From an uncultured Saprospirales bacterium (GTDB lineage Bacteria; Bacteroidota; Bacteroidia; Chitinophagales; JADIYW01): DNA of 64,000 nt. Positions 8,084 to 17,246 of the stretch are shown here, in pieces (the stretch's first letter is position 1; each line of letters starts with the position of its first letter). Location: assembly GCA_938008535.1 (NCBI GenBank), contig CALLKF010000006.1:38172-102171 (forward strand). Direction: 5' to 3'. Made by a program: the position numbers and the translations under genes. Below the pieces are notes generated by a model. The model ran no database searches. It was not told the DNA's origin and worked only from the letters and a program-made list of their open reading frames with translations.

Positions 8084-10351
8084 TTATCCAGCAGCGTGCA
8101 TTTTAATTAAGTTCAACGCAGAACCTGCAATGAACCAACCAATTTGTTGTGCATTATAAGAATGTGCAACTTCAAAACTATCTGTACTTCCATCTTTATG
8201 ATTCAATACAATTGTTAAGTTTTTGCCTGGTGCAAATTCCGTTAAACCAACAATATCAATCGTGTCATTTTCTTGTATTTTTTCGTAGTCTTCTTTATTT
8301 ACGAAAGTCAATGCTAACATACCTTGTTTTTTGAGGTTTGTTTCGTGAATACGTGCAAATGATTTTACAACAACGGCACGAACACCTAAATGACGTGGCT
8401 CCATAGCTGCATGTTCACGAGAAGAACCTTCGCCATAGTTTTCATCACCAAATACAATAGAACCTAAACCTGCTGCTTTGTAAGCACGTGCTGTTGCAGG
8501 TACTGCACCATATTCACCTGTTAAAGCATTTAAAACAGTATCTGTTTTGTCATTGAATGCATTTACTGCACCAATCAACATGTTATTAGAAATATTATCT
8601 AAATGACCACGATATTTTAACCAAGGACCAGCCATAGAAATATGGTCAGTTGTACATTTTCCTTTAGCTTTAATTAATAATTTCAATCCTTTTAAATCTG
8701 TATTTTCCCAAGGTGTAAAACCAGCTAATAATTGTAAACGATCCGATGTTTCACTCACGATTACATTTACAGAAGAACCATCTTCTGCTGGTGCTTGATA
8801 GCCAGCATCTTCAACAGCAAAACCATTTGGTGGTAATTCAAAACCTGTTGGTTCATCTAATTTTACTTGTTCGCCGTTTTCGTTGGTTAACGTATCTGTT
8901 AATGGATTGAAATCTAAACGACCAGCAATGGCTAATGCTGTCACCAATTCTGGTGAACCTACAAATGCATAGGTGTTTGGATTGCCATCGGCACGTTTTG
9001 CAAAGTTTCTGTTAAAGGAGTGAACGATGGTATTTTTCTCACCTTTTTCAGCACCTTCACGGCTCCATTGTCCGATACATGGTCCGCAAGCATTTGCGAA
9101 AACATTAGCACCAATTTCATCAAACAATTTAATAAAACCATCTCTTTCTATGGTATAACGTACTTGTTCAGAACCTGGTGTAATCGTAAACTGTGCTTTC
9201 GATTTTAATCCTTTTTCTTTTACTTGTTTTGCTAAAGATGCTGCACGAGAAATATCTTCATAAGAAGAGTTCGTGCAAGAACCAATTAAACCTACTTTAA
9301 TATCTAGAGGCCAATCGTTTTTAATAGCTTCTTCTTTTAATTTTGAAATTGGTGTTGCTAAATCTGGCGTGAAAGGTCCGTTTAAATGTGGCTCTAACGT
9401 ATTTAAATCAATTTCGATAACTTGATCGAAATATTTTTCTGGTTCAGCGTAACATTCAGCATCAGCATTTAAATAGGATTTGATGGTGTCTGCTAAAGCA
9501 GCCACATCAGCTCTTCCAGTTCCAACTAAATATCTTGACATTGAATCATCATATCCAAAAGTAGAAGTTGTTGCACCAATTTCAGCACCCATATTGGCAA
9601 TGGTTCCTTTTCCAGTACAAGACATTGCAGTAACACCTTCACCAAAATATTCAACAATCGCACCAGTTCCACCTTTAACGGTTAAAATACCAGCTACTTT
9701 TAAAATCACATCTTTTGGTGAAGTCCAACCGCTTAATTTACCTGTTAATTTTACACCAATTAATTTTGGCCATTTCAATTCCCAAGGCATACCAGCCATC
9801 ACGTCCACAGCATCAGCACCACCAACACCAATGGCAATCATACCTAAACCACCAGCATTGACTGTGTGTGAGTCGGTACCAATCATCATTCCACCAGGAA
9901 ATGCATAATTTTCTAATACTACTTGATGAATAATACCAGCACCTGGTTTCCAGAAACCAACACCATATTTATTAGAAACTGAAGCCAAGAAATTATATAC
10001 TTCGTTGTTGGTATTAATAGCATCTTGTAAATCTTTATCAGCACCAATTTTTGCTTGAATTAAGTGATCTGCGTGTACAGTAGATGGAACCGCAACTTTC
10101 TTTTTGCCAGCTTGCATAAATTGCAATAAAGCCATTTGAGCTGTTGCATCTTGCATAGCCACACGATCTGGAGCAAAATCTACATAAGATTTTCCACGTG
10201 CAAAATTTTCTAAATTTTGCGATTCGTGTAAGTGTGCAAATAAAATTTTTTCTGCTAAGGTTAAAGGTCTATTTAAAAGTGCTTTAGCTTTGTCCACTTT
10301 TGCAGGAAACGCTGCATAGACTTTTTTAATCATATCCAAATCAAAAATCAT
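8084..10351 (-). CDS. acn: Aconitate hydratase (mitochondrial-type)
   Basis: Interconverts citrate and isocitrate through cis-aconitate in the TCA cycle; cytosolic [4Fe-4S] enzyme. The 755-residue length and N-terminal sequence (KVYAAFPAKVDKAKALL) match the mitochondrial-type aconitases common in Bacteroidota rather than the ~890-residue AcnA or AcnB forms. Cluster ligands are visible: Cys in LIGSCTNSSYED and the CxxC of ANACGPCIGQW. The substrate loops STVHADHL, GTDSHTVNAGGLG and the C-terminal swivel motif GEGSSREHAAMEPRHLG are intact. Single gene with its own promoter; it ends at a bidirectional terminator. Confidence 0.97.
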   Translation of the reverse strand: MIFDLDMIKKVYAAFPAKVDKAKALLNRPLTLAEKILFAHLHESQNLENFARGKSYVDFAPDRVAMQDATAQMALLQFMQAGKKKVAVPSTVHADHLIQAKIGADKDLQDAINTNNEVYNFLASVSNKYGVGFWKPGAGIIHQVVLENYAFPGGMMIGTDSHTVNAGGLGMIAIGVGGADAVDVMAGMPWELKWPKLIGVKLTGKLSGWTSPKDVILKVAGILTVKGGTGAIVEYFGEGVTAMSCTGKGTIANMGAEIGATTSTFGYDDSMSRYLVGTGRADVAALADTIKSYLNADAECYAEPEKYFDQVIEIDLNTLEPHLNGPFTPDLATPISKLKEEAIKNDWPLDIKVGLIGSCTNSSYEDISRAASLAKQVKEKGLKSKAQFTITPGSEQVRYTIERDGFIKLFDEIGANVFANACGPCIGQWSREGAEKGEKNTIVHSFNRNFAKRADGNPNTYAFVGSPELVTALAIAGRLDFNPLTDTLTNENGEQVKLDEPTGFELPPNGFAVEDAGYQAPAEDGSSVNVIVSETSDRLQLLAGFTPWENTDLKGLKLLIKAKGKCTTDHISMAGPWLKYRGHLDNISNNMLIGAVNAFNDKTDTVLNALTGEYGAVPATARAYKAAGLGSIVFGDENYGEGSSREHAAMEPRHLGVRAVVVKSFARIHETNLKKQGMLALTFVNKEDYEKIQENDTIDIVGLTEFAPGKNLTIVLNHKDGSTDSFEVAHSYNAQQIGWFIAGSALNLIKMHAAG

Positions 10352-10397
10352 GGAAATAGTATTTAAAAGATTAGAAAATAAGATTTAAAATCGAGCG

Positions 10398-10405
10398 CAA
10401 AGGTA
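10398..10405 (-). promoter_or_regulatory. -7 box of the aconitase gene
   Basis: The minus strand reads TACCTTTG followed by CGC, a perfect TAnnTTTG box, 46 bp before the ATG at 10351. A -33 TTTG is not evident. Confidence 0.55.
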
Positions 10406-10570
10406 CGGTTTTTTCAATTAAAATGTTCTATAAATATTAATTTAGAATTGGTGAAAATAGTTCCAATAAAATGAAGATTTTATGATTTTTTATGGATTTC
10501 CGTAATTATTTGCGTTAAAGTTAGAAATTTTAAATAAATAAATTTATTTATTTAAAAAGTCGAAAAAAAT

Positions 10571-11674
10571 CTAAAAAATATTTTTTTTCAAAATAAAATC
10601 TGCAATTCTTTTATTTACTAATTTGCTTGCGTGTGCATCGAAGTTGTTGACTACTTTGTCCTCAACTTTTAAATCTTTGGATAGTGAATCCACATTTATA
10701 GTTTCTACAGATTTTGAAGCAACATAATCTAACATAAATTTTGCATGTGTATTGAACGGATTTTTTTCATCTACAATAAAAAGTGGAAAAGCTATAAAAA
10801 ACAATTTTATATGATTTTCTGAACAGTAATTAATAATTAAATCGCAGTTTTGTAAATGTTCTTTTATTAATTCTTTATTTTTGATTCCGTTCGATAAACC
10901 ATCTAAATAATTTTGTGTGTCTTTGTGAGGCACCGACCAATACATGTAGTTAAATAAAAAACTTCCTGTCACTATTTTTCTAATAATGCTATTTACATCA
11001 TTATAAAGGTCGAATGAATAACTATAACCATATTTTTGAAGCAATTCATCTATATCATTTGAAAAATATTGCCAGAAAACAATGTTTGGTTTTATTGGTG
11101 CAAAGGTTAGAATTTTTGTTTCTTGTAAAGTGGCAATTCCGTTTATACCTAAATTATACACGTTATAATTTGGCAATGCTTTTTTGACAATATCACTATA
11201 CCTATCTTCAATATTGTCGATGCCATGACCTTCCGTAAAGGAATCACCAATAAAAAATATAGTTTTGTTATTTGCGTTATGTTGAATCGTTTTATCTCTA
11301 AAACCATTAGCATTTATTGGATTCCAGTATTTCGTTTTCCATAATTTTCCTGCATATGAATATCCAATTGCATGGCTTTTTGTTTTAAAAGAAAAATACA
11401 ATTCGAATACATAAAAAATAGTTATAGAAATAATTACAGAGAAAAGTTTTGCTTTTGTGTTTTCAGATAGTTTTAAATTTTGACCTATAAATTTTCTGTA
11501 TGAAAATAAACTTAGTACAATTAATAAAATCAAATAAATTCTGATATTCAATATAATTCTTTGCAATTCAATAATATTATCTGTAGACGCAAATTGATTT
11601 GAAGTTGTATTAAACAATGCATAGTTTAATATAATTAATAAAAATGAAATGAATATAATTTGAATATGCTTCAT
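10571..11674 (-). CDS. Membrane-anchored SGNH/GDSL hydrolase-like protein
   Basis: A 367-residue protein. Three or so hydrophobic segments occupy the first ~110 residues; an SGNH-hydrolase domain follows. Block I is FIGDSFTEGHG, with the GDS serine. NLGINGIATLQE serves as block II (Gly), WQYFSNDIDEL as block III (Asn) and FDAHASKLVN as the terminal DxxH dyad. Such proteins are esterases or acyltransferases acting on surface glycans, but the substrate is unknown. I chose the ATG at 11672-11674 because the 23 residues upstream in the longer frame are not signal-like and the hydrophobic N-terminus starts with MKHIQIIFISF. It is divergent from the FtsX-type permease. Confidence 0.75.
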   Translation of the reverse strand: MKHIQIIFISFLLIILNYALFNTTSNQFASTDNIIELQRIILNIRIYLILLIVLSLFSYRKFIGQNLKLSENTKAKLFSVIISITIFYVFELYFSFKTKSHAIGYSYAGKLWKTKYWNPINANGFRDKTIQHNANNKTIFFIGDSFTEGHGIDNIEDRYSDIVKKALPNYNVYNLGINGIATLQETKILTFAPIKPNIVFWQYFSNDIDELLQKYGYSYSFDLYNDVNSIIRKIVTGSFLFNYMYWSVPHKDTQNYLDGLSNGIKNKELIKEHLQNCDLIINYCSENHIKLFFIAFPLFIVDEKNPFNTHAKFMLDYVASKSVETINVDSLSKDLKVEDKVVNNFDAHASKLVNKRIADFILKKNIF

Positions 11675-11724
11675 GAATTTATATTGTAACAAAGATAAAA
11701 AAATATAAATAGTAAGTAATATTT

Positions 11725-11758
11725 CTACTTCAATTACTACCAATATCTATTATCTTTA
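11725..11758 (+). promoter_or_regulatory. Phased-heptamer promoter of the FtsX permease, predicted leaderless
   Basis: Five contiguous 7-nt words (CTACTTC, AATTACT, ACCAATA, TCTATTA, TCTTTAA) end in the -7 box TATCTTTA (11751-11758). Only ACAC separates the box from the ATG at 11763, so the start site should fall at or next to the start codon. Closely similar to the element at 61467. Confidence 0.55.
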
Positions 11759-11762
11759 ACAC

Positions 11763-12998
11763 ATGAACTTTTTTGAGGTTTTACTTTTAGCATATCGTTC
11801 TGTACGAACTAATATTGTTCGTACTATAATTACATGCTGTATTATTGGTTTTGGAATTATGGCATTAGTTGGTATTTTAACGGCTGTTGACGGACTTAAA
11901 AGTTATTTGGCAAAAAGTTTTAGTAGCATGGGTGCTGGAACGTTTAAAATTAGAAATAGAAGTTTGGGTTTTAATTTAGACAGCGATGACGAAACTGCAC
12001 CTAAGGTTTTTCGCAGTATTTCATATTTAGAAGCGCAAGAATTTAAAAGTAAATTTAATGAAAAGTATGCAACATCCATACAGTATATAGGCAATCAAGG
12101 AAGCACGGTGAAGTATAATAACCTCAAAACGAATCCGAATATTATTGTGTTCGGTTCTGATGAAAATTACCTGAGTAATGAAAGTTATACATTAATAAAA
12201 GGTAGAAATTTTACAGCCACAGAATTGTCCACAGGTAGTAACGTTGTAATACTTGGCTTCACAGTAGCGAAAAAATTATTTGGTAAAACTTATTCGATAG
12301 ACGATAAAATTGTGCGCATTGATGATGTTAAATACAAAGTAATTGGTGTTTTGGATGAAAAAGGTTCTAGTTTTATAACAACTGACAATATGGTGCTGGT
12401 TTCTTTGATGAAAGCTCGACAAGTGTATCCACAAGAAAATCCATCTTATGTAATAAGCGTAAAAGGAAGTGATCCAGAAAATATGAAACCAGCTCAAGAA
12501 GAGGCAATTCTTGTAATGCGTAATATTCGAAATTTGCATCCTGGTGAAGAAACGAATTTTGATATTTTAAAAAGCGATAGTATTTCTGGAATGTTTGTAG
12601 AGAAAATGAGTTATGCTACTATGGCTGGTTTTATAATTGGTATCATCACATTGATTGGCGCAGCAATTGGTTTAATGAATATAATGTTGGTTAGTGTTAC
12701 TGAACGTACCAAAGAAATTGGCACATTGAAAGCCATTGGTGCCAATAAGAAAACTATACGTTTACAATTTTTATTAGAAGCAATTGTAATTTGCCAACTT
12801 GGTGGCGCACTTGGTATTATATTAGGAATTGCAGCTGGAAATGCTGTTTCATTGTCTATTGGCGGCGCATTTATTATACCTTGGTTATGGATTTTGGTTG
12901 GCGTTTCTTTTTGTTTGATTGTTGGATTGATTTCTGGAATTTATCCGGCTTTTAAAGCATCTAATTTAGATCCGATTGAAGCGTTGCGATACGAGTAA
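11763..12998 (+). CDS. ABC transporter permease, MacB/FtsX type
   Basis: A 411-residue inner-membrane permease with the MacB layout. TM1 is near the N-terminus (RTIITCCIIGFGIMALVGILTAV), followed by a large periplasmic MacB core domain (~residues 45-275). Three C-terminal TM helices of the FtsX domain follow, with the conserved cytoplasmic loop SVTERTKEIGTLKAIGANKKTI and a terminal YPAFKASNLDPIEALRYE. In this family the partner is an ATPase that supplies mechanotransmission energy, but no ATPase gene is adjacent, so the partner must be encoded elsewhere. Substrate unknown. The gene is flanked by a palindrome and a bidirectional terminator. Confidence 0.92.
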   Translation: MNFFEVLLLAYRSVRTNIVRTIITCCIIGFGIMALVGILTAVDGLKSYLAKSFSSMGAGTFKIRNRSLGFNLDSDDETAPKVFRSISYLEAQEFKSKFNEKYATSIQYIGNQGSTVKYNNLKTNPNIIVFGSDENYLSNESYTLIKGRNFTATELSTGSNVVILGFTVAKKLFGKTYSIDDKIVRIDDVKYKVIGVLDEKGSSFITTDNMVLVSLMKARQVYPQENPSYVISVKGSDPENMKPAQEEAILVMRNIRNLHPGEETNFDILKSDSISGMFVEKMSYATMAGFIIGIITLIGAAIGLMNIMLVSVTERTKEIGTLKAIGANKKTIRLQFLLEAIVICQLGGALGIILGIAAGNAVSLSIGGAFIIPWLWILVGVSFCLIVGLISGIYPAFKASNLDPIEALRYE

Positions 12999-13038
12999 TA
13001 TAGACCTTCAAGGTTTTTGAAAACCTTGAAGGTCTATA
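12999..13038. repeat. Intergenic palindrome, copy 2
   Basis: A perfect 19-bp inverted repeat: left arm TATAGACCTTCAAGGTTTT (12999-13017), loop TG, and the exact complement at 13020-13038. It begins at the base after the permease stop codon. Confidence 0.8.
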
Positions 13039-13041
13039 AAT

Positions 13042-13075
13042 AAAAAAACGCCGAACTTTCGTTCAGCGTTTTTTT
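13042..13075. terminator. Bidirectional terminator between permease and rplI
   Basis: AACGC-C-GAAC pairs with GTTC-A-GCGTT (one internal mismatch) around TTTC, flanked by an A-run on the left and a T-run on the right. Confidence 0.8.
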
Positions 13076-13102
13076 AATTTAAGAATGTTTTTCTGATTTA
13101 TA

Positions 13103-13549
13103 CTATTCAGCAATAACTTCAAATTCAATTTCAGTAGAAACTTCTTTGTATAAGTTTACATTAGCTTTGTATGTGCCAACTTCTTTTACTTCGCCAACAA
13201 TATGAACTTTCTTTCTGTCGATAGTAAGGTCGAATTGTTTTTTCAATGCTTCAGCAACCTGAATATTAGTTACACTTCCGAATAATTTTCCGCTTGTACC
13301 AGCTTTTGAGCCAACTACAATTTTAGAAGCTTTCAATTTCTCAGCTAATACTTTATAATCTTCGATTAATTTAGCAATTTTTGCAGATTGTTGTTTTTTA
13401 ATTTCTTCGTTGTGTTTTTTATTCGAAGCATTCGCCGTTTGAGCGAAACCTTGAGGTATTAGATAATTTCTTCCGTATCCTGGTTTTACAGAAACAACGT
13501 CGAATTTAGTACCTAAATTTTCTATATCTTTTAATAAAATGACTTCCAT
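13103..13549 (-). CDS. rplI: 50S ribosomal protein L9
   Basis: A 148-residue large-subunit protein that binds 23S rRNA domain V. The N-terminal domain starts MEVILLKDIENLGTKFDVVSVKPGYGRNYLIPQGFA, the universal L9 signature with GYxRNYLxP. A long connecting helix (KKHNEEIKKQQSAKIAKLIEDY) leads to the C-terminal domain (GKLFGSVTNIQVAEAL). Third gene of the rpsF-rpsR-rplI operon, 7 bp after rpsR, ending at a bidirectional terminator. Confidence 0.98.
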   Translation of the reverse strand: MEVILLKDIENLGTKFDVVSVKPGYGRNYLIPQGFAQTANASNKKHNEEIKKQQSAKIAKLIEDYKVLAEKLKASKIVVGSKAGTSGKLFGSVTNIQVAEALKKQFDLTIDRKKVHIVGEVKEVGTYKANVNLYKEVSTEIEFEVIAE

Positions 13550-13556
13550 GATTGTG

Positions 13557-13823
13557 TTATTTTAAAAGGTCAGTAACATAAGGCAATATAGCTAAGTGAC
13601 GCGCTTTTTTCACTGCTTGAGAAATTTTACGTTGAAATTTCAACGAGTTTCCCGTTAAACGACGTGGCAATAATTTACCTTGTTCATTAATAAATTTAAA
13701 CAAAAACGCTGGGTCTTTGTAGTCAATATATTTGATACCACTTTTTTTGAATCTGCAGTATTTTTTCTTTTGCAAGCCAATCTTAGGCGAGTTTAAGAAT
13801 TTGATTTCTTCGTGTGTTGCCAT
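13557..13823 (-). CDS. rpsR: 30S ribosomal protein S18
   Basis: An 88-residue small-subunit protein that pairs with S6. It contains the S18 core KKYCRFKKSGIKYIDYKDPAFLFKF and the C-terminal RRLTGNSLKFQRKISQAVKKARHLAILPYV. I start it at the ATG 13821-13823 (MATHEE), one base after the rpsF stop codon. The longer frame would overlap rpsF and add ten atypical residues. Translationally coupled within the rpsF-rpsR-rplI operon. Confidence 0.97.
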   Translation of the reverse strand: MATHEEIKFLNSPKIGLQKKKYCRFKKSGIKYIDYKDPAFLFKFINEQGKLLPRRLTGNSLKFQRKISQAVKKARHLAILPYVTDLLK

Positions 13824-13824
13824 G

Positions 13825-14178
13825 TTATTGTTCTGTTTTTTTAGATTTACCACTTAATTTGTCTCTGCGTTGTTGTGCATACGCGATGCCATGTTTATCT
13901 AATTTGGTCGTTAAAAAACGCATAATGTTTTCATCGCGTTTAAATTCCACTTCAAATTTTTTGATAAACTGAGTGTCAACCTCAAAATGCAACAAACTGT
14001 AAAAACCAGTTGTTTTTTTCTGGATTGGATAAGCTAACTGCTTAATTCCCCAATCTTCTTTGTGAACCACATTTCCGCCAGCTTTTTCAATAAGATCTGC
14101 GTACTTTTTTACGGTTCTTGTGTACTCTTCATTAGAGAGAACGGGCGTTGTAATAAAAACCGTTTCGTAATTGCTCAT
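13825..14178 (-). CDS. rpsF: 30S ribosomal protein S6
   Basis: A 117-residue small-subunit protein that heterodimerises with S18 on 16S rRNA. Family hallmarks are the N-terminal NYETVFITTPVLSNEEY, then GGNVVHKEDWGIKQLAYPIQKKTTGFYSLLHFEVD and the RDENIMRFLTTKL segment. First gene of the operon. The leader carries a -7 box at 14237-14244 and a compact hairpin at 14207-14233, which may bind the S6:S18 complex (see that feature). Confidence 0.98.
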   Translation of the reverse strand: MSNYETVFITTPVLSNEEYTRTVKKYADLIEKAGGNVVHKEDWGIKQLAYPIQKKTTGFYSLLHFEVDTQFIKKFEVEFKRDENIMRFLTTKLDKHGIAYAQQRRDKLSGKSKKTEQ

Positions 14179-14206
14179 AATTGTTAATAATTTTGATTTA
14201 AAAATA

Positions 14207-14233
14207 TCCGTTCCGAATCTTCGGAATTTCGGA
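14207..14233 (-). promoter_or_regulatory. Candidate S6:S18 autoregulatory leader hairpin
   Basis: On the mRNA sense strand an outer TCCG/CGGA stem, an AAA bulge on one side and an inner TTCCGAA/TTCGGAA stem form a compact structure. It starts within a few bases of the predicted start site and lies about 30 nt before the rpsF ATG. Known rpsF leaders bind the S6:S18 dimer through a CCG-containing bulged hairpin. The position and CCG content fit, but detailed homology is not shown. Confidence 0.45.
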
Positions 14234-14236
14234 CTG

Positions 14237-14244
14237 CAAAGATA
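14237..14244 (-). promoter_or_regulatory. -7 box of the rpsF operon
   Basis: The minus strand reads TATCTTTG followed by CAG, a perfect TAnnTTTG box, 58 bp before the rpsF ATG. The transcript would begin at the leader hairpin. Confidence 0.65.
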
Positions 14245-14360
14245 GTGATTAATTAGCTAATTTGGAAAAGAGTTGATTTGAAAATGATGGTTTTATGTTA
14301 AATTTTTGTGTTTATTGGTTTGTTTTTCGTCAAATTTTACTTTTTTAATTACTAAACACA

Positions 14361-14390
14361 AAAAAACTGCCAATATATTTCGGCAGTTTT
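14361..14390 (-). terminator. Terminator of clpC
   Basis: On the minus strand, AAAACTGCC pairs with GGCAGTTTT around a 10-nt loop, followed by further T residues. It lies 34 bp after the clpC stop. Confidence 0.8.
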
Positions 14391-14423
14391 CTATTTTAAT
14401 ATTATTAATCATTCATCGAAAAA

Positions 14424-17003
14424 TCAATTCTGTTCTTCTTTGGCTTTTTTAGCTTTAGGTTTTTTCTTGATTTCAAATTTAAGTTTTTCTTTACTTTCAT
14501 CTAAATCTACAGAAATCAAATCGCCTTCTGCAATATTTGTATTCAAAATTTCTTCTGCCAAAGGGTCTTCTACATGTTTTTGAATAGCACGATGCAATGG
14601 ACGCGCGCCAAACTGCGGATCGTATCCTTTTTCTGCTAAGAAATCTTTTGCTTCTAAAGTCAATTCAATATTGTAACCTAATGTTTCTAAGCGTTTGTAA
14701 ACACCAGCCAACACAATATCAATGATTTTGTGAATTTCTTCTTTTCCTAAACTATTAAATACAATCACATCATCAATTCTATTTAAAAATTCTGGTGAAA
14801 ATGTTTTTTGCAACGCTTTTTGAATTACACCTTTCGATAAATTATCAGCATTATCTTTTACTGCAGTTGTAGTGAAACCAACACCTGTTCCAAAATCTTT
14901 CAACTGTCGAACACCAATATTCGACGTCATAATGATAATGGTATTTTTGAAATCGATTTTTCTACCTAAACCATCTGTTAATTGACCGTCATCCAATACT
15001 TGCAATAAAACGTTGTAAACATCAGGATGTGCTTTTTCAATCTCATCTAATAAGATAACAGAGTATGGTTTTCTGCGTACTTTTTCAGTAAGCTGTCCAC
15101 CTTCTTCATAGCCAACGTATCCTGGAGGCGCTCCAATTAATCTTGAGATAGAAAATTTCTCCATGTATTCGCTCATGTCAATTCTAATTAAAGAATCTTC
15201 TGTGTCGAACATGTAACGTGATAATGCACGTGCTAATTCTGTTTTACCTACACCGGTTGGTCCTAAGAAAATGAAAGTACCAATTGGTTTTTTCGGATCT
15301 TTTAAACCAACTCTGTTTCTTTGAATTGCTTTTGTGATTTTTTCTACTGCTTCATTTTGCCCGATCACTTGTTTTGTAAGGTCGGCATTCATTTGCACCA
15401 GTTTTTTGCTTTCACTTTGTGCCACACGTTTAACAGGAATGCCTGTCATCATGGCCACAACTTCAGCAATATCTTCGTCAGTTACAGGAAAGCGTTTTGT
15501 TTTAGCATCTTCTTCCCATTGTACTTTAGCTTGCTCTAATTGTTCTTGCAATTTCTTTTCAGAGTCGCGTAAACGAGCAGCTTCTTCGTAACGTTGATTT
15601 TTTACAACCTGGTTTTTTTCTTCTTTTACTTTCTCTATTTCTTCTTCTAAATGCGTAATGTTTTCAGGAACATGAATGTTTTTTAAATGAACACGCGCTC
15701 CAACTTCATCTAAAACATCTATTGCTTTATCTGGTAAAAAACGATCAGTTATATATCTTGTGCTTAGCTGAACACAAGCTTTTATTGCATCTTCGCTGTA
15801 TTCTACATTATGATATTCTTCGTAACGAGATTTTAAATTCGTTAAAATAATCAATGTTTCTTCAGGTGTTGGCGGGTCAACAATTACTTTTTGGAAACGT
15901 CTGTCTAATGCGCCATCTTTTTCAATATATTGACGATATTCATCTAACGTAGATGCGCCGATGCATTGCAATTCGCCACGCGCCAATGCTGGTTTGAAAA
16001 TATTAGATGCATCTAAAGAACCAGTTGCACCACCAGCACCAACAATCGTATGTATTTCATCAATAAATAAAATTACATCGCGATTTTTTTCCAATTCCGT
16101 CATGATGGCTTTCATACGTTCTTCAAATTGTCCGCGATATTTTGTGCCTGCTACTAATGCAGCCAAATCTAATGATACCACACGTTTGCCAAATAAAACG
16201 CGTGATACTTTTCGTTGAATTATACGCAACGCTAAACCTTCAACGATAGCAGTTTTACCAACGCCTGGTTCACCAATTAAAATTGGATTATTTTTCTTTC
16301 TTCTAGATAAAATTTGTGATACACGTTCTATTTCAGTTTCACGTCCAACAATAGGGTCGAGTCGACCTTCTTCTGCCAAACGCGTAATATCACGACCAAA
16401 ATTATCTAAAACCGGTGTATTTGATTTAGATGTTGACTTTTTGGCAGTTGATTGTCCTGCGCCAGCACCTTGACCGCCAAATCCACCACGAGCTCGTTCA
16501 TCTTCTTCACCATCATCAAATGGTTCATTTGGCATTTCATCTGTGAAATCTGGTAAGTCTTTTTCGTTTTGCATAAAGTCTAATTCTGCTCTGAAAACTT
16601 CGTAATTAATGTCCCATTTATTTAATAGTTGAGTTACGATGTTTTCTTTGTTTTTTAAAATGGATAATACTAAGTGTTCTGTTCCTACGGTTTCTTGTTT
16701 CATTGATTTTGCTTCCAATAATGTTATTTTGAGCACTTTTTCTGCTTGTTTGGTGAGTGGCAAACTATTAACGTTTCCTGGCACAGTGGTTACTCTGTCT
16801 TTTATTGCGTCTTCAACTTTCTTACGAAAAAGTTGAATGTCAATAGTTAATGAACGTAATACTTTTATTGCCATGCCATCACCTTCACGAATGAGACCTA
16901 ACAACAAATGTTCGATGCCAATTTGGTCATGCTTTAATCGAAGTGCTTCTTCGCGACTATACGAAATAACTTCTTTTACTTTTGGTGAAAATTTTGCTTC
17001 CAT
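14424..17003 (-). CDS. clpC: ATP-dependent Clp protease ATP-binding subunit ClpC
   Basis: An AAA+ unfoldase that feeds substrates to ClpP in the cytosol. The 859 residues contain, in order: two Clp_N repeats (FSPKVKEVISYSREEALRLKHDQIGIEHLLLGL and the second copy near TVGTEHLVLSIL), a Gly/Ser-rich linker, AAA-1 (Walker A GEPGVGKTA, Walker B VILFIDEIHT), a UVR-type coiled middle region (KNQRYEEAARLRDSEKKLQEQ), AAA-2 (Walker A GPTGVGKTELAR) and the ClpB_D2-small domain. The UVR motif and length separate it from ClpA and ClpB. The C-terminus is Lys-rich. A 494-bp upstream region shared with the STAS gene contains strong inverted repeats. Confidence 0.97.
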   Translation of the reverse strand: MEAKFSPKVKEVISYSREEALRLKHDQIGIEHLLLGLIREGDGMAIKVLRSLTIDIQLFRKKVEDAIKDRVTTVPGNVNSLPLTKQAEKVLKITLLEAKSMKQETVGTEHLVLSILKNKENIVTQLLNKWDINYEVFRAELDFMQNEKDLPDFTDEMPNEPFDDGEEDERARGGFGGQGAGAGQSTAKKSTSKSNTPVLDNFGRDITRLAEEGRLDPIVGRETEIERVSQILSRRKKNNPILIGEPGVGKTAIVEGLALRIIQRKVSRVLFGKRVVSLDLAALVAGTKYRGQFEERMKAIMTELEKNRDVILFIDEIHTIVGAGGATGSLDASNIFKPALARGELQCIGASTLDEYRQYIEKDGALDRRFQKVIVDPPTPEETLIILTNLKSRYEEYHNVEYSEDAIKACVQLSTRYITDRFLPDKAIDVLDEVGARVHLKNIHVPENITHLEEEIEKVKEEKNQVVKNQRYEEAARLRDSEKKLQEQLEQAKVQWEEDAKTKRFPVTDEDIAEVVAMMTGIPVKRVAQSESKKLVQMNADLTKQVIGQNEAVEKITKAIQRNRVGLKDPKKPIGTFIFLGPTGVGKTELARALSRYMFDTEDSLIRIDMSEYMEKFSISRLIGAPPGYVGYEEGGQLTEKVRRKPYSVILLDEIEKAHPDVYNVLLQVLDDGQLTDGLGRKIDFKNTIIIMTSNIGVRQLKDFGTGVGFTTTAVKDNADNLSKGVIQKALQKTFSPEFLNRIDDVIVFNSLGKEEIHKIIDIVLAGVYKRLETLGYNIELTLEAKDFLAEKGYDPQFGARPLHRAIQKHVEDPLAEEILNTNIAEGDLISVDLDESKEKLKFEIKKKPKAKKAKEEQN

Positions 17004-17246
17004 AATGTGTTTCTTTCAAATAGGTTGCCAAGTGGTAAAACATGACATTGTTACATAATTCAAAACGTTGTTTGTATATGATAAATGTAAAACGCTTTTT
17101 TTACTTTTTAATCTTTTTTTTGCACAATTGCTGAATATCTTTCGATATTAACATAAAAACGACGAAAAAGATTTTTTTTATGATAGAAAGATGCAAAAAA
17201 GTTGAATTTAGTTGTTTCATTTTTTTAATACTAAACAAAATATGAT

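Noticed and set aside
9480..9908. 142-codon plus-strand frame rich in Pro, Ala and Thr
   Set aside because: Lies fully antisense within the strongly conserved aconitase gene; its composition mirrors aconitase codons.
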